Below, one piece after another: positions 8,397 to 19,029 of a DNA stretch of 64,000 nt. Within the stretch, counting starts at the first letter, position 1. Each line of letters starts with the position of its first letter. The notes beneath the pieces were generated by a model. It saw nothing but the letters and a program-made list of their open reading frames with translations. It did no database searches and had not been told where the DNA came from. A program made the translations under genes and the position numbers. Origin of the DNA: Pseudomonas sp. P8_229 (lineage in GTDB: Bacteria > Pseudomonadota > Gammaproteobacteria > Pseudomonadales > Pseudomonadaceae). The stretch spans positions 3,028,001 through 3,092,000 of the forward strand of contig NZ_CP125378.1 in assembly GCF_034008635.1 (NCBI RefSeq), in the 5' to 3' direction.

Positions 8397-11201
8397 TTAG
8401 TGCGCCTCATCCCAGTTGTTGCCAACGCCGACTTCCACCAGCAACGGCACGTCCAGCTTCGCCGCTTCGCTCATGTGCAGGCGGATTTCCTGGCTCACCT
8501 GATCGACCAGATCCTCGCGAACCTCCAGCACCAGTTCGTCGTGCACCTGCAGGATGACTTTGGCGTCCAGCCCGGACGCTGCCAGCCAGTTATCCACCGC
8601 CACCATGGCTTTCTTGATGATGTCCGCAGCGGTGCCCTGCATCGGCGCGTTGATCGCCGTGCGTTCGGCGGCAGCGCGTTCCTGTGGCTTGTTCGAGTTG
8701 ATTTCCGGTAGATACAGACGACGACCGAAGAACGTCTCGACATAACCCTGATCCGCTGCCTGCGCGCGGGTGCGATCCATGTACTCGCGAACGCCTGGAT
8801 AACGGGCGAAGTAGGTGTCGATGTAAGCCTTGGCAGTCTTGGTGTCGACGCCGATGTCCTTGCCGAGCTTCTGCGCACCCATGCCGTAGATCAGGCCGAA
8901 GTTGATCGCCTTGGCGCCACGGCGCTGGTCGGAAGTCACTTCATTGAGTTCGACCTTGAACACTTCGGCAGCGGTCGCGGTGTGCACGTCGAGGTTGTTG
9001 CGGAAGGCGTTCATCAGGCCTTCGTCCCTGGACAGGTGGGCCATGATCCGCAGTTCGATCTGCGAGTAGTCCGCCGCCAGCAGTTTGTAGCCCTTTGGCG
9101 CCACGAACGCCTGACGAATGCGCCGGCCCTCAGCGGTACGCACCGGAATGTTCTGCAGGTTCGGATCGCTGGAGGACAAGCGCCCAGTCGATGCCACAGC
9201 CTGATGGTACGAGGTGTGGATGCGCCCGGTGCGCGGGTTGATCTGCTCCGGCAGACGATCGGTGTAAGTGCTTTTCAGCTTGCTCATGGAGCGGTGCTCC
9301 ATCAGCACTTTCGGCAAGCGGTGATCGTCCTCGGCGAGTTTCGCCAGCACTTCTTCGGCGGTCGATGGCTGGCCCTTGGCGGTTTTCTTCAGTACCGGCA
9401 GGCCGAGCTTTTCGTAGAGAATCACGCCCAACTGTTTCGGCGAGCCGAGGTTGAATTCTTCGCCGGCGATCTCGAAGGCTTCGCGCTCCAGCGCAACCAT
9501 CTTCTCGCCCAGTTCGATGCTCTGCACGCCCAGCAACGCGGCGTCGACAAATGCGCCCTGGCGCTCGATGCGCGCCAGGACCGGCACCAACGGAATCTCG
9601 ATGTCGGTCAGCACGCTGGCCAGGCTAGGGATCGCGCTGAGCTTTTCGAACAGGGTCTGGTGCAGACGCAAGGTGATGTCGGCATCTTCGGCGGCGTACG
9701 GCCCGGCCTGTTCCAGAGCGATCTGGTCGAAGGTCAGTTGCTTGGCGCCTTTGCCGGCGATGTCCTGGAAGCTCACAGTGGTGTGGTCCAGGTACTTCTG
9801 CGCGAGGCTGTCCATGTCGTGGCGGGTGGCAGTGGAGTTGAGCACGTAGGACTCAAGCATCGTATCGAAGGCGATGCCGCGCACGCTGATGCCGTTGTTC
9901 TGATCGCCGCCGATGGCGCAGTTGGCCAGGATGTTCATGTCGAACTTGGCGTGCTGGCCGACTTTGAGCTTGTTCGGGTCTTCCAGAATCGGCTTCAGCG
10001 CGCGCAGTACGGTGTCGCGATCCAGTTGGTCGGGCACGCCGATGTACGAGTGGGTCAGCGGAATGTACGCCGCTTCGTTGGCCTGCACGGCGAACGACAG
10101 GCCGACCAGTTGTGCCTGCTGCGCGTCGATGCCGGTGGTTTCGGTGTCGAAGGCGAACAGTTTGGCGTTCTTCAGTTTTTCCAGCCAGACGTCGAAGCGC
10201 GCCTGATCGAGGATGGTTTCATACGCGGCTTCAGCAGGAGCGGCGGGCGCTTCTTCTGCTGGCGCGCTGAACAGATCGCCAGCCGGCGCTGGCTCGCTGG
10301 CAGCGCTCAGTTCCTGGCGCTTGGCGTCACGATCAAGGTCATTCAGCCAGCTCTTGAATTCCAGCAGGGTGTAGAGCTCGTAGAGCTTGGCGGGATCTTC
10401 CGCACCCATCTGCAAGTCGTCGAGTTCGACGTCCAGCGGCACGTCGACCTTGATGGTGGCCAGTTGATAGGAGAGGAGCGCCATCTCCTTGTGTTCTTCG
10501 AGCTTGGCCGGCAGGGTCTTGGCCCCGCGAATCGGCAGGGTCGGCACGATGTCGAGCTGTGCGTAGAGTTCGGTCAGGCCGCCATTGACGCCCACCAGCA
10601 GGCCGGACGCGGTCTTCGGGCCGATGCCGGGAACGCCCGGAATGTTGTCGGAAGAATCGCCCATCAGTGCCAGATAATCGATGATCTGCTCTGGAGCGAC
10701 GCCGAATTTCTCCTTCACGCCCTCCACGTCCATCGAGCTACCGGACATGGTATTGACCAAGGTAATGTGGCCGTCGACCAGTTGCGCCATGTCCTTGTCG
10801 CCGGTGGAGATGATCACCGAGCGATCTGCCGCCGCGCTGCTGCGCGCCAGGGTGCCGATCACGTCGTCAGCCTCCACGCCTTCCACGCACAGCAGCGGGA
10901 AACCGAGGGCGATCACGCTCTGGTGCAGCGGCTCGATCTGCACGCGCATGTCGTCGGGCATGCTTGGGCGGTTGGCCTTGTATTCGGCGTACATCTCATC
11001 GCGAAACGTCCCGCCCTTGGCGTCGAAGACCACGGCGAACGGGCTGTCCGGGTACTGCTTGCGCAGACTCTTGAGCATGTTCAGCACACCTTTGACCGCA
11101 CCGGTCGGCAGGCCTTTGGAGGTGGTCAGCGGTGGCAGTGCGTGGAAAGCGCGGTACAGGTAAGACGAACCGTCCACCAGGACGAGGGGGGCTTGGCTCA
11201 T
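8397..11201 (-). CDS. polA: DNA polymerase I
   Basis: Repair and Okazaki-fragment polymerase, 934 residues from ATG 11201 ([17 protein letters not shown]); an ATG four codons earlier is possible but lacks family support. Domains in order: 5'-3' flap nuclease (about 1-290; [21 protein letters not shown]), 3'-5' exonuclease (about 330-510), and the polymerase (about 560-934). The exonuclease keeps the metal-binding FDTETTG, so proofreading should work. Polymerase motifs [12 protein letters not shown] and [10 protein letters not shown] are intact. A Pro/Ala/Glu-rich linker (about residues 310-330) separates the nuclease and exonuclease domains. It is flanked by the sRNA downstream and a divergent DUF2782 gene upstream. 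Confidence 0.97.
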   Translation of the reverse strand: MSQAPLVLVDGSSYLYRAFHALPPLTTSKGLPTGAVKGVLNMLKSLRKQYPDSPFAVVFDAKGGTFRDEMYAEYKANRPSMPDDMRVQIEPLHQSVIALGFPLLCVEGVEADDVIGTLARSSAAADRSVIISTGDKDMAQLVDGHITLVNTMSGSSMDVEGVKEKFGVAPEQIIDYLALMGDSSDNIPGVPGIGPKTASGLLVGVNGGLTELYAQLDIVPTLPIRGAKTLPAKLEEHKEMALLSYQLATIKVDVPLDVELDDLQMGAEDPAKLYELYTLLEFKSWLNDLDRDAKRQELSAASEPAPAGDLFSAPAEEAPAAPAEAAYETILDQARFDVWLEKLKNAKLFAFDTETTGIDAQQAQLVGLSFAVQANEAAYIPLTHSYIGVPDQLDRDTVLRALKPILEDPNKLKVGQHAKFDMNILANCAIGGDQNNGISVRGIAFDTMLESYVLNSTATRHDMDSLAQKYLDHTTVSFQDIAGKGAKQLTFDQIALEQAGPYAAEDADITLRLHQTLFEKLSAIPSLASVLTDIEIPLVPVLARIERQGAFVDAALLGVQSIELGEKMVALEREAFEIAGEEFNLGSPKQLGVILYEKLGLPVLKKTAKGQPSTAEEVLAKLAEDDHRLPKVLMEHRSMSKLKSTYTDRLPEQINPRTGRIHTSYHQAVASTGRLSSSDPNLQNIPVRTAEGRRIRQAFVAPKGYKLLAADYSQIELRIMAHLSRDEGLMNAFRNNLDVHTATAAEVFKVELNEVTSDQRRGAKAINFGLIYGMGAQKLGKDIGVDTKTAKAYIDTYFARYPGVREYMDRTRAQAADQGYVETFFGRRLYLPEINSNKPQERAAAERTAINAPMQGTAADIIKKAMVAVDNWLAASGLDAKVILQVHDELVLEVREDLVDQVSQEIRLHMSEAAKLDVPLLVEVGVGNNWDEAH

Positions 11202-11275
11202 GAGCAGGATCAACCTTTTCGGCGGGTCCGGCGCTAGAATAGCGGGACCGTTGACGACAAAGGGACAAGGTTATC

Positions 11276-11572
11276 ATGCGTACGTTAAATCGCTTGCTGC
11301 TGGTCGGTCTGATTGCTGCCTCACCGTTGGCCGCGATGGCGGCGGATGATGCGTCGTCAAAAGAGCCGGAAGTTACCATTAACGCGCACACGGAAGGCGA
11401 CAAGGTCATCCAGGAATACAGTCGCAGTGGCTTCGTCTATGCGATCAAGGTCACGCCGAAGAAGGGTAAGCCCTATTTCCTGGTGCGCGCCGATGGTACG
11501 GACGCGAACTACATCCGCTCCGATCAGCCGAATATGTTGATTCCCGCGTGGGAAATCTTTACCTGGAAGTAA
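11276..11572 (+). CDS. DUF2782 domain protein, exported
   Basis: A 98-residue protein with a signal peptide (cleavage after AMA) and a compact beta-rich domain containing EYSRSGFVYAIKVTP, YFLVRADG and a C-terminal PAWEIFTWK. These features match the DUF2782 family, conserved next to polA in pseudomonads and without known function. The gene is divergent from polA, with 74 bases between the starts, and lies 61 bases before thrB in the same direction. Confidence 0.85.
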   Translation: MRTLNRLLLVGLIAASPLAAMAADDASSKEPEVTINAHTEGDKVIQEYSRSGFVYAIKVTPKKGKPYFLVRADGTDANYIRSDQPNMLIPAWEIFTWK

Positions 11573-11633
11573 GATTCCCGACTTTTAATCGGCGTCGCCT
11601 GACCGCGACGTCTGAACTGAGCAGTTTTTAACC

Positions 11634-12587
11634 ATGTCTGTGTTCACTCCCCTGGCTCGGCCCGAGCTGGAAACCTTTCTCGCCCCTTACGGGCTTGGCC
11701 GTCTGCTTGATTTCCAGGGGATCGCCGCCGGCAGCGAAAACACCAATTTCTTTATCAGCCTGGAGCAGGGCGAGTTCGTCCTGACCCTGGTCGAACGCGG
11801 CCCGGTGCAGGAGATGCCGTTCTTCATCGAACTGCTCGACGTGCTGCACGAGGCCGATCTGCCGGTGCCTTACGCACTGCGCACCACCGACGGCGTGGCG
11901 CTGCGTGAGCTGAAGGGCAAACCGGCGCTGCTGCAACCACGCCTGTCCGGCAAACATATCAAGGTCGCCAATGCGCAGCATTGCGCGCAGGTCGGCGAGT
12001 TGCAGGCGCACCTGCACCTGGCGACCCAGGGCGAGCGCATGATCAAGCGCAAGACTGATCGTGGCCTGGACTGGATGCTGGAGGAGGGCACCGAGTTTCT
12101 CTCGCACCTGAGCGACGAGCCGCGTGCCCTGTTGCACAAGGCGCTGGAGGAAATCACTGCGCAGAAAGAGAGAATCCTCGCGCTGCCTCGGGCGAACATC
12201 CACGCCGACCTGTTCCGCGACAACGCGATGTTCGAAGGCACGCACCTGACCGGCCTGATCGACTTCTACAACGCTTGCTCGGGGTCGATGCTCTACGACG
12301 TGGCGATTGCCTTGAACGACTGGTGTTCGGACGAGGAAGGCCTGATCGATGGGCCACGTGCCCGTGCGTTCCTCGGTGCCTATGCGGGGCTGCGACCGTT
12401 TACGGCGGCGGAGGCCGAGTTGTGGCCGACCATGCTGCGCGTGGCGTGTGTGCGGTTCTGGCTTTCGCGACTGATCGCCGCCGAGCAGTTTGCCGGGCAG
12501 GACGTGCTGATTCACGATCCGCAGGAGTTCGAGCAGCGGTTGGCGCAGCGGCAGCAGGTCAATACACCGTTGCCGTTCGCCCTCTGA
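11634..12587 (+). CDS. thrB: Homoserine kinase (ThrB, APH-fold type)
   Basis: Phosphorylates homoserine to O-phosphohomoserine in threonine synthesis. The 317-residue protein belongs to the aminoglycoside-phosphotransferase/choline-kinase fold used by pseudomonads rather than the GHMP-type ThrB of E. coli. Visible motifs: SENTNFFISLEQGEFVLTL (nucleotide binding), NIHADLFRDN (catalytic HxD loop) and GLIDFYNACSG (metal-binding Asp). MSVFTPLARPELE at the N-terminus is typical. It follows the DUF2782 gene, as in PAO1. Confidence 0.93.
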   Translation: MSVFTPLARPELETFLAPYGLGRLLDFQGIAAGSENTNFFISLEQGEFVLTLVERGPVQEMPFFIELLDVLHEADLPVPYALRTTDGVALRELKGKPALLQPRLSGKHIKVANAQHCAQVGELQAHLHLATQGERMIKRKTDRGLDWMLEEGTEFLSHLSDEPRALLHKALEEITAQKERILALPRANIHADLFRDNAMFEGTHLTGLIDFYNACSGSMLYDVAIALNDWCSDEEGLIDGPRARAFLGAYAGLRPFTAAEAELWPTMLRVACVRFWLSRLIAAEQFAGQDVLIHDPQEFEQRLAQRQQVNTPLPFAL

Positions 12588-12611
12588 GTTAATTCTGGAA
12601 GCCACCACGAA

Positions 12612-12705
12612 CCTGTGGGAGCGGGTTTGCTCGCGAATGGGGCGGCACATTCAGCATCTATGTTGACTGGCACACCGCTTTCGCGAGCAGGCTTGCTCCC
12701 ACAGG
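12612..12705. repeat. REP inverted pair, GTGGGAGCGGG type
   Basis: Two near-identical arms in convergent orientation: 12612-12637 contains CTGTGGGAGCGGGTTTGCTC and 12680-12705 its reverse complement with few changes. Both ends share the CTGTGGGAGC...GCTCGCGAA core of Pseudomonas REP elements. It fills the gap between the converging thrB and znuA genes. Confidence 0.88.
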
Positions 12706-12714
12706 AGTTGGGGG

Positions 12715-13644
12715 TTACAGCGATTCCAGACACCCGGCCAGATCATTGCCCAGCTTCTCCAGCACCTGCTCATAACCCTGAGCTGTCGCCGGCGTATACC
12801 CGCCCAACGCATCCAGCTCAGCCAGTTTCACCGGCAGTCCAGCTACCAGGGTCTCCGCCAGGCGCGGGCGCAACGGCGGCTCGCTGAACACACACGTCTT
12901 ACCGACTTCCTGCAAGCGCTTGCGCATCGCCGCGACGTGCTGCGCACCCGGCTGCACTTCGGCAGCCACGCTGAATACGCCGGTGTGCTTCAGGCCGTAG
13001 GCTTCTTCGAAGTAATCAAACGCCTCGTGAAAGACGAAGTACGGTTTGCCATCAATGCCTGCCAGGCGCTTCTTCAGCCGCGCATCCAACACATCGAGGC
13101 GCTCATCGAAGGCCTTGGCGTTGCTCTGATAACGCTCGGCGTTGGCCGGATCGACAGCGCTCAGGTCGGCCGCCATTTTGTCGGCAATCACCCGTGCATT
13201 GACCGGTGATAGCCACAAATGCGCATCCAGCGTGCCCGGACGGTGATCGTGATCATGCTCGTCGGCGTCTTCAGCGTGGGAATGGCTGTCCTCGGCAAAA
13301 CGGCGCAGCTTCATCCCCGGCAGATCCTGCACCGCGACGCTCGGCAGCGTACGACCGTTCAGCACCCGGGGCAGGAAGCCTTCCATGTCCGGACCGATCC
13401 AGTACAGCAGATCCACCGATTGCACCTTGCGCACATCCGATGGGCGCAGCGCGTAGTTGTGTGGCGAAGCGCCCGGCGGCAGCAGCACTTCGGGAATCGC
13501 CACGCCGTCCTGCACCGCCGCTGCAATCAACTGCAACGGTTTGATGCTGGTGAGGACCTTGACCTCGGCCTGGGCCGAACCGATCAGCAGAAAACTGGCG
13601 ACAAAAGCCACAAAAACAGAAAAAAGTCGGGACACGATGACCAC
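12715..13644 (-). CDS. znuA: Zinc ABC transporter substrate-binding protein ZnuA
   Basis: Periplasmic zinc-binding component of ZnuABC, about 306-309 residues with a Sec signal peptide ending AQA. Metal-binding features include SPHNYALRPSD (His ligand), a His/Asp/Glu-rich loop (HSHAEDADEHDHDH) and HLWLSP. The loop is typical of zinc rather than manganese binding proteins. Start is uncertain: GTG at 13644 or GTG at 13635, neither with a clear Shine-Dalgarno sequence. It is divergent from zur, sharing a 57-base control region with a Zur-box-like element. Confidence 0.93.
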   Translation of the reverse strand: MVIVSRLFSVFVAFVASFLLIGSAQAEVKVLTSIKPLQLIAAAVQDGVAIPEVLLPPGASPHNYALRPSDVRKVQSVDLLYWIGPDMEGFLPRVLNGRTLPSVAVQDLPGMKLRRFAEDSHSHAEDADEHDHDHRPGTLDAHLWLSPVNARVIADKMAADLSAVDPANAERYQSNAKAFDERLDVLDARLKKRLAGIDGKPYFVFHEAFDYFEEAYGLKHTGVFSVAAEVQPGAQHVAAMRKRLQEVGKTCVFSEPPLRPRLAETLVAGLPVKLAELDALGGYTPATAQGYEQVLEKLGNDLAGCLESL

Positions 13645-13662
13645 TCAAGGAGGCGAGAACGG

Positions 13663-13677
13663 GTAACATAATAACGT
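13663..13677. promoter_or_regulatory. Zur-box-like operator between znuA and zur
   Basis: GTAACATAATAACGT is an imperfect palindrome; its reverse complement ACGTTATTATGTTAC matches about 11 of 16 positions of the gammaproteobacterial Zur consensus core (TGTTATANTATAACA). It sits in the divergent gap, where Zn-Zur would repress both znuA and zur-znuCB. Confidence 0.65.
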
Positions 13678-13701
13678 CTCTATCAAAACTCGTCGCCGCC
13701 C

Positions 13702-14184
13702 ATGCCTATTACACCGATTGCCAGCCGTCCCCACGACCACTCTCATTGCGTGCACAGCGCACTGACCGAGGCCGATGCCTTGTGCGCCCAGAAAGGCCTG
13801 CGCCTGACTGCGTTGCGCCGGCGGGTGCTGGAATTGGTGTGGCAGAGCCACAAGCCGCTGGGCGCCTATGACATTCTCGCGGTGCTCAGCGAACAGGACG
13901 GCCGTCGCGCCGCGCCACCAACCGTGTACCGCGCGCTGGATTTCCTCCTCGAAAACGGCCTGGTGCACCGCATCTCGTCGCTCAACGCCTTCGTCGGTTG
14001 CGTGCACCCGGAACATGCGCATCAGGGCCAGTTCCTGATTTGCCGCGACTGCCACGCCGCCATTGAGTTGGAACAGAAAGCTATCAGCGACGCGATCATC
14101 AACAGCGCCAAAGACGTCGGTTTCATCGTCGAAGCGCAGACCGTCGAAGTGGTCGGCCTGTGCTCCGGTTGCCAGGGGGCTTGA
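13702..14184 (+). CDS. zur: Zinc uptake regulator Zur (Fur family; Np20)
   Basis: Zinc-responsive repressor of zinc import, 160 residues. It has a Fur-type winged helix (about 30-105; [35 protein letters not shown]) and a dimerisation/metal domain. CRDC and CSGC provide the structural zinc cysteines, and HPEHAHQG supplies sensory-site histidines. The N-terminus is unusually rich in histidine and cysteine (HDHSHCVHS). Its TGA overlaps the znuC start by one base, so zur-znuC-znuB form an operon. Confidence 0.94.
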   Translation: MPITPIASRPHDHSHCVHSALTEADALCAQKGLRLTALRRRVLELVWQSHKPLGAYDILAVLSEQDGRRAAPPTVYRALDFLLENGLVHRISSLNAFVGCVHPEHAHQGQFLICRDCHAAIELEQKAISDAIINSAKDVGFIVEAQTVEVVGLCSGCQGA

Positions 14185-14969
14185 TGAGCAACCCGTTGAT
14201 CCGTCTTCAGCACGTCGCCGTGACCTTTGCCGGGCAGACTGTGCTGGACAACATCGAGCTGAGCGTCGAACCGGGGCAGATCGTCACTCTGATCGGCCCC
14301 AACGGCGCTGGCAAGACCACCCTGGTGCGCGCTGTGCTCGGGCTGTTGAAGCCGGACAGCGGCAGCGTCTGGCGCAAGCCGAAACTGCGCGTCGGCTACA
14401 TGCCGCAAAAACTGCACGTCGATCCGACCTTGCCGCTGTCGGTGCTGCGGTTCCTGCGGCTGGTACCGGGCGTTGATCGTCCCCGTGCGTTGGCGGCACT
14501 GAAAGAAGTCGGCGCCGAACACGTGATCGACAGTCCCGTGCAAAGCGTTTCCGGTGGTGAGATGCAGCGGGTGCTGCTGGCCCGGGCGCTGCTGCGCGAA
14601 CCGGAGCTGCTGGTGCTGGATGAGCCGGTGCAAGGCGTCGATGTGGCCGGGCAAGCCGAGCTGTACAGCCTGATCACTCGCCTGCGCGACCGTCACGGCT
14701 GCGGTGTGTTGATGGTTTCCCACGATTTGCATCTGGTGATGAGCACCACCGATCAGGTGGTGTGCCTGAACCGTCACGTCTGCTGCTCCGGGCATCCCGA
14801 GCAGGTCAGCGGCGATCCGGCGTTCGTCGAGCTGTTCGGCAAGAATGCGCCGAGCCTGGCGATCTATCACCACCATCACGACCACGCCCATGACCTGCAC
14901 GGTTCGGTGGTCAAGGCGCCCGGTGCGGGCCACACCCACGTTCACGGAGACAACTGCAAGCATGGCTGA
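14184..14969 (+). CDS. znuC: Zinc ABC transporter ATP-binding protein ZnuC
   Basis: ATPase that powers zinc import, 261 residues from ATG 14184 (MSNPLIRLQ). Walker A is GPNGAGKTT, the ABC signature VSGGEMQRV, and Walker B LLVLDEP; the switch histidine is in MVSHDLH. The last 35 residues are strikingly histidine-rich ([10 protein letters not shown] followed by [13 protein letters not shown]), suggesting zinc binding near the transporter. The start overlaps the zur stop and the end overlaps znuB by eight bases. Confidence 0.95.
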   Translation: MSNPLIRLQHVAVTFAGQTVLDNIELSVEPGQIVTLIGPNGAGKTTLVRAVLGLLKPDSGSVWRKPKLRVGYMPQKLHVDPTLPLSVLRFLRLVPGVDRPRALAALKEVGAEHVIDSPVQSVSGGEMQRVLLARALLREPELLVLDEPVQGVDVAGQAELYSLITRLRDRHGCGVLMVSHDLHLVMSTTDQVVCLNRHVCCSGHPEQVSGDPAFVELFGKNAPSLAIYHHHHDHAHDLHGSVVKAPGAGHTHVHGDNCKHG

Positions 14970-15750
14970 TTTTCTGTTGTATGCCCTGCTTGCAGGTCTG
15001 GCACTGGCGGTGGTCGCCGGGCCGTTGGGCTCGTTTGTGGTCTGGCGGCGCATGGCCTATTTCGGCGACACCCTGTCCCACGCCGCGCTGCTTGGCGTGG
15101 CGCTGGGCTTTTTGCTGGATGTGAGTCCGACCGTTGCGGTCACGGTCGGCTGCCTGCTGCTGGCGGTGCTGCTGGTGACCTTGCAACAGCGCCAGCCGCT
15201 GGCGTCCGACACGCTGTTGGGAATTCTCGCACCGAGCACGCTCTCTCTCGGCCTGGTGGTACTAAGCTTCATGCATGAAGTGCGGATCGACCTGATGGCC
15301 TATCTGTTCGGCGACCTGCTGGCGATCAGCCCGACCGACCTGATGTGGATCCTCGGCGGCAGCGCGGCGGTGCTGGTGTTGCTGGTGACATTGTGGCGGC
15401 CGCTGCTGGCGATCACCGTGCATGAGGAATTGGCCAAGGTCGAAGGCCTGCCGGTGGCGGGCCTGCGCATGGCGCTGATGCTGTTGATCGCGGTGGTGAT
15501 CGCGGTGGCGATGAAAATCGTCGGGGTGTTGCTGATTACCTCGCTGTTGATCATCCCGGCGGCTGCGGCACAACGTCACGCCCGCTCGCCGGAGCAGATG
15601 GCCCTGGGCGCGAGCCTGCTGGGCATGCTCGCGGTGTGTGGCGGGCTGGCGCTGTCATGGTTCAAGGACACCCCGGCGGGGCCGTCAATCGTTGTGACGG
15701 CGGCCGCACTGTTTCTGCTGAGTTTTGTTCTGCCCCGTCGAGGGGTGTAG
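14962..15750 (+). CDS. znuB: Zinc ABC transporter permease ZnuB
   Basis: Inner-membrane channel of ZnuABC, 262 residues and strongly hydrophobic throughout, with about seven to eight membrane helices. The ABC-3 family pattern is clear: [30 protein letters not shown] near the N-terminus and [19 protein letters not shown] in the second half. ATG 14962 is chosen because it gives the family N-terminus ([15 protein letters not shown]) and an overlap with znuC. Confidence 0.95.
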   Translation: MADFLLYALLAGLALAVVAGPLGSFVVWRRMAYFGDTLSHAALLGVALGFLLDVSPTVAVTVGCLLLAVLLVTLQQRQPLASDTLLGILAPSTLSLGLVVLSFMHEVRIDLMAYLFGDLLAISPTDLMWILGGSAAVLVLLVTLWRPLLAITVHEELAKVEGLPVAGLRMALMLLIAVVIAVAMKIVGVLLITSLLIIPAAAAQRHARSPEQMALGASLLGMLAVCGGLALSWFKDTPAGPSIVVTAAALFLLSFVLPRRGV

Positions 15751-15787
15751 ACTTGCTCGCTTTTTGCGCAATTAGAGAGTCGCAGGA

Positions 15788-16501
15788 ATGAAGCCGTTCG
15801 CCTCCCGTTATCTGCTCCTTGTCGCATTTTCCGTGCTGCTGGGCGCCTGCCAAAGCACGCCGCCGGTGGCCGAAGCCCCCGACGCGCGGGCCACGGCCAT
15901 CGCACAGCTGGAGCAAAGCCTGGCCAGCAGCGAACTGGCCACCGCCGAAGATCAGTTGGCGGCCTTGCAGACTGAAACCCCCAACGATCAGTCCCTTGAG
16001 CAATACCAGCGGCAGTTGGCCGAAGCCTACCTGCGTCGCAGCCAGATCGTGTTGCAGAAAGGTGATGTAAACGCCGCAGCCACCGCGCTGAGCCGTGCCC
16101 GCGCGCTGATGCCCAAAGCCCCGGCGCTGACCGGTGGCGTCAACGGCGCCATCACCGAAGCCCGTAAAGCCGAGCTGGAAAAAGCCGAAGCGGCGCTGCT
16201 GGCAGCTGAGGCCAAACCGAAAGCCAAGGTGATCGATCCGACCGCCGAGAGCACCACGGTGGCGCTGAACATCAACGATAGTCGCAAACTTCGTCGGCAA
16301 CTGGATGCGATCGCCGCCGATGTGGTGAATTACGAGTGCACCGTGAGCATTCAGGCACCGCGCACCCAGGATTACCCTTGGCTGGCGACATTGCTGACCA
16401 AGCGCGTGAAGAAACTGAATCCGGATTTCGATCTGCAGATCGAGAAGCAAATCTTGCGCACAGTGCCGGCGCAGATGGTTCTGATCCCGCGTAAACCCTG
16501 A
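15788..16501 (+). CDS. Conserved lipoprotein with helical repeat-like region (PA5502-type)
   Basis: A 237-residue protein with a lipoprotein signal ending LLGAC (Cys21). The central part (about 30-145) is Ala/Leu/Glu-rich and helical, with TPR-like spacing. The C-terminal 75 residues form a separate more mixed domain (ALNINDSRKLRRQLDAIAADVVNYECTV). Function is unknown. It lies 37 bases after znuB in the same direction, as in PAO1, and may be read through from the zinc operon. An envelope role is likely from the lipobox only. Confidence 0.75.
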   Translation: MKPFASRYLLLVAFSVLLGACQSTPPVAEAPDARATAIAQLEQSLASSELATAEDQLAALQTETPNDQSLEQYQRQLAEAYLRRSQIVLQKGDVNAAATALSRARALMPKAPALTGGVNGAITEARKAELEKAEAALLAAEAKPKAKVIDPTAESTTVALNINDSRKLRRQLDAIAADVVNYECTVSIQAPRTQDYPWLATLLTKRVKKLNPDFDLQIEKQILRTVPAQMVLIPRKP

Positions 16502-16508
16502 AAAGAGC

Positions 16509-16605
16509 ATCGCAAGCAGGCTCACTCCTACATTTCGAGCTCGGTATGACACAAATTCTGTGTTCACCGAAGATCCCCTGTAGGAGTGAGCCTGCTCGCG
16601 ATAGC
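16509..16605. repeat. REP inverted pair, TAGGAGTGAGCC type
   Basis: Arms at 16510-16532 (reverse orientation) and 16579-16601 (forward, TAGGAGTGAGCCTGCTCGCG). The arms diverge, opposite to the 12.6 kb pair. The element lies between the converging lipoprotein gene and katE. Confidence 0.85.
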
Positions 16606-16628
16606 GCCCTTTCAGCCATCGAAGATCC

Positions 16629-18767
16629 TTAGGCTGGAATGGCTTTCGCCTTAGGCTCTCGCGCCCAGACCCGATGCTGCCCGATCGCGGCAAAGAACGG
16701 CTTGGTCAACCCCGGCACATCCTTGCCCTGCAGTAACCCAGCATCCGCCTCCAGCTTCAGCAGATCCTGCAACTGCTTGGCCTCTGCGTGCAGCGCAATC
16801 GCCTTCAGATGCTTGTACGCCTCCAGCAGGTAATGCAACGCCACGCCATCGCCGCTCAATGCCTTGATCGACGCCGCACCACCCGGCACGAACACCGCGT
16901 CGAAGATCACCGAAGGCATACCCTCCATGGAGGCGTCCACCGCCAGGGTTTTGCCGTCGGCGGTCTTCACCGGCGCCGAAGTCGGGCCCAGCAATTTGGC
17001 ATGCGCACCCTCAGCAGCCAAAGCTTTCTTCATCGCATCAATCGCCGCACTATCGACGCCGTTGGCGGCAAGAACTGCCACTTTCCGCGTCTTGATATTC
17101 TCTGGCAGCAAATTGGCCTGACTCAGCGCCGGCGAATGATCGAACGAGGTTCGACGCACCTCGACCGTGCCTTTGGCTGGCGCCGGCAACCCCAGATTGG
17201 CCGCGACACGTTTGGCCAGCTCCAGGTCGATGTTGGCCAGGATCTCGTTCACCTCCCGCGCGCGGATGAACGCACGTTCCACCTTGCCCAGTTCGAAGCT
17301 ATAGGCGGCGATGATGTGCTCCTTCTCGTGCTCACTCATGCTGTGGAAGAACAGTCGTGCCTGGGAGAAGTGGTCGCTGAATGATTCGCTGCGCTGGCGG
17401 ATCTTGTTCGCATCAATGCGCTCCGGGTAGCTCTCGAAGCCGCCGTCTTTAGCCGCCGGTGGGGTTTCCTTCGGCCAGCCACCATCGATCGAGTTCGGCT
17501 CGTAGGACGCGCGACCCTTGTCGATCACCGTACGGTGCTGCGCATCGCGCTGACCGTTGTGGAACGGCGCCACCGGGCGGTTGATTGGCAACTCATGAAA
17601 ATTCGGCCCACCGAGTCGGCTGATTTGCGTATCGGTGTAGGAAAACAGCCGTCCTTGCAGCAACGGGTCATTCGAGAAGTCGATGCCCGGTACTATATGA
17701 CCGGGGCAAAACGCGACCTGCTCGGTCTCGGCGAAGAAGTTATCCGGGTTACGGTTGAGGGTCATCTTGCCCAGCGGGGTGATCGGCACGATTTCTTCGG
17801 GGATCAGCTTGGTCGGGTCGAGGATGTCGAAATCGAAGTCGTGCTCGTTTTCCTCCTCGATGATTTGTACCCCCAGTTCCCATTCCGGGTAGTCACCCAT
17901 CTCGATCGCTTCCCAGAGGTCGCGACGATGGTAGTCGGTGTCTTTACCGGCGAGCTTCTGCGCCTCGTCCCACACCAGCGAGCAGGTGCCAGCGGTAGGG
18001 CGCCAGTGGAATTTGACGAAACGCGATTTGCCCTCGGCGTTGACCAGGCGGAAGGTGTGCACGCCAAAGCCCTGCATGCTGCGCAGGCTTTTCGGGATCG
18101 CCCGGTCGGACATCGCCCAGATCACCATGTGCGCCGATTCCGGCACCAGCGAGACGAAATCCCAGAACGTATCGTGGGCCGAGCCGCCGGTGGGGATTTC
18201 GTTGTGCGGCTCGGGTTTCACCGCGTGGACGAAGTCGGGAAACTTGATCGCGTCCTGAATGAAGAACACCGGCATGTTGTTGCCGACCAGATCGAAGTTG
18301 CCTTCATCAGTGAAGAACTTCACCGCAAAACCGCGCACGTCACGCACGGTATCGCCGGAGCCGCGTGGCCCCTGCACCGTGGAAAAGCGCACGAACACCG
18401 GGGTCTTTTTCCCCGGATCCTGCAGGAAACCGGCCTTGGTCAGCGTCGAATGGTTCTCGTAGGCCTGGAAGAAACCATGGGCGCCAGTGCCGCGTGCGTG
18501 GACGATGCGCTCTGGAATGCGCTCATGGTCAAAGTGCGTGATTTTCTCACGCATGATGAAGTCTTCCAGCAACGACGGCCCGCGCGGGCCGGCCTTGAGG
18601 GTGTTCTGGTTATCGGCAACCTTCACCCCCTGGTTGGTGCGCAGGGCCTGGCCGGTAGCGTCGGAGCGAAATGTCTCCAGACTGTCGAGTTTGGCGTTGG
18701 TGTTGGCGCGGTCCTGGGTGTCGGTTCCGGCCATCTGGCTTTTATCGGTCGTAGGCTTCTTGCTCAT
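16629..18767 (-). CDS. katE: Large-subunit catalase HPII (KatE)
   Basis: Haem catalase degrading hydrogen peroxide, 712 residues from ATG 18767 ([10 protein letters not shown]); a longer in-frame start adds 27 unlikely residues. Catalase core features: [26 protein letters not shown] (distal His), [29 protein letters not shown] and [14 protein letters not shown] (proximal Tyr region). The last 150 residues form the DJ-1/PfpI-like domain of clade 2 catalases ([22 protein letters not shown]). The length fits this clade. KatE is usually under RpoS control, but no promoter could be assigned here. Confidence 0.95.
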   Translation of the reverse strand: MSKKPTTDKSQMAGTDTQDRANTNAKLDSLETFRSDATGQALRTNQGVKVADNQNTLKAGPRGPSLLEDFIMREKITHFDHERIPERIVHARGTGAHGFFQAYENHSTLTKAGFLQDPGKKTPVFVRFSTVQGPRGSGDTVRDVRGFAVKFFTDEGNFDLVGNNMPVFFIQDAIKFPDFVHAVKPEPHNEIPTGGSAHDTFWDFVSLVPESAHMVIWAMSDRAIPKSLRSMQGFGVHTFRLVNAEGKSRFVKFHWRPTAGTCSLVWDEAQKLAGKDTDYHRRDLWEAIEMGDYPEWELGVQIIEEENEHDFDFDILDPTKLIPEEIVPITPLGKMTLNRNPDNFFAETEQVAFCPGHIVPGIDFSNDPLLQGRLFSYTDTQISRLGGPNFHELPINRPVAPFHNGQRDAQHRTVIDKGRASYEPNSIDGGWPKETPPAAKDGGFESYPERIDANKIRQRSESFSDHFSQARLFFHSMSEHEKEHIIAAYSFELGKVERAFIRAREVNEILANIDLELAKRVAANLGLPAPAKGTVEVRRTSFDHSPALSQANLLPENIKTRKVAVLAANGVDSAAIDAMKKALAAEGAHAKLLGPTSAPVKTADGKTLAVDASMEGMPSVIFDAVFVPGGAASIKALSGDGVALHYLLEAYKHLKAIALHAEAKQLQDLLKLEADAGLLQGKDVPGLTKPFFAAIGQHRVWAREPKAKAIPA

Positions 18768-19029
18768 CAGACGTAAACTCCTCGGTTGACCCCGATGCTT
18801 GCCGGGGACTCTTGAGTGGTTCCCGGGTACGGCACCCAGGGTTTTCAAGTCGCTTACTTAGTGACTGACGAGGGTTTTGGGCGTTCCTTTTTTATGACCT
18901 TTGATCTTGTTATTGCCAAATCGAAGGTTGATTGCGAAATAAATGCTAAGAACCTCTATACGGACAGGCTAAAATGCGCGCCCGGCTAACCGCTGATCCT
19001 TTTCTAACGCGCCCCACAAGGTTCGCTAC

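Noticed and set aside
8982..11237. A 751-codon plus-strand frame antisense to polA
   Set aside because: No domain recognised, no ribosome site, and polA has complete motifs on the other strand.
15662..16693. Long minus-strand open frame over the lipoprotein gene and others like it
   Set aside because: Overlaps a well-supported plus-strand gene with signal peptide and ribosome site; GC-rich codon use creates long shadow frames on the opposite strand throughout the window.
18849..19029. SAM riboswitch or S-box before metN
   Set aside because: No conserved helices could be found in the short leader; a possible TTGCGA/TCTATA promoter was too weak to report.
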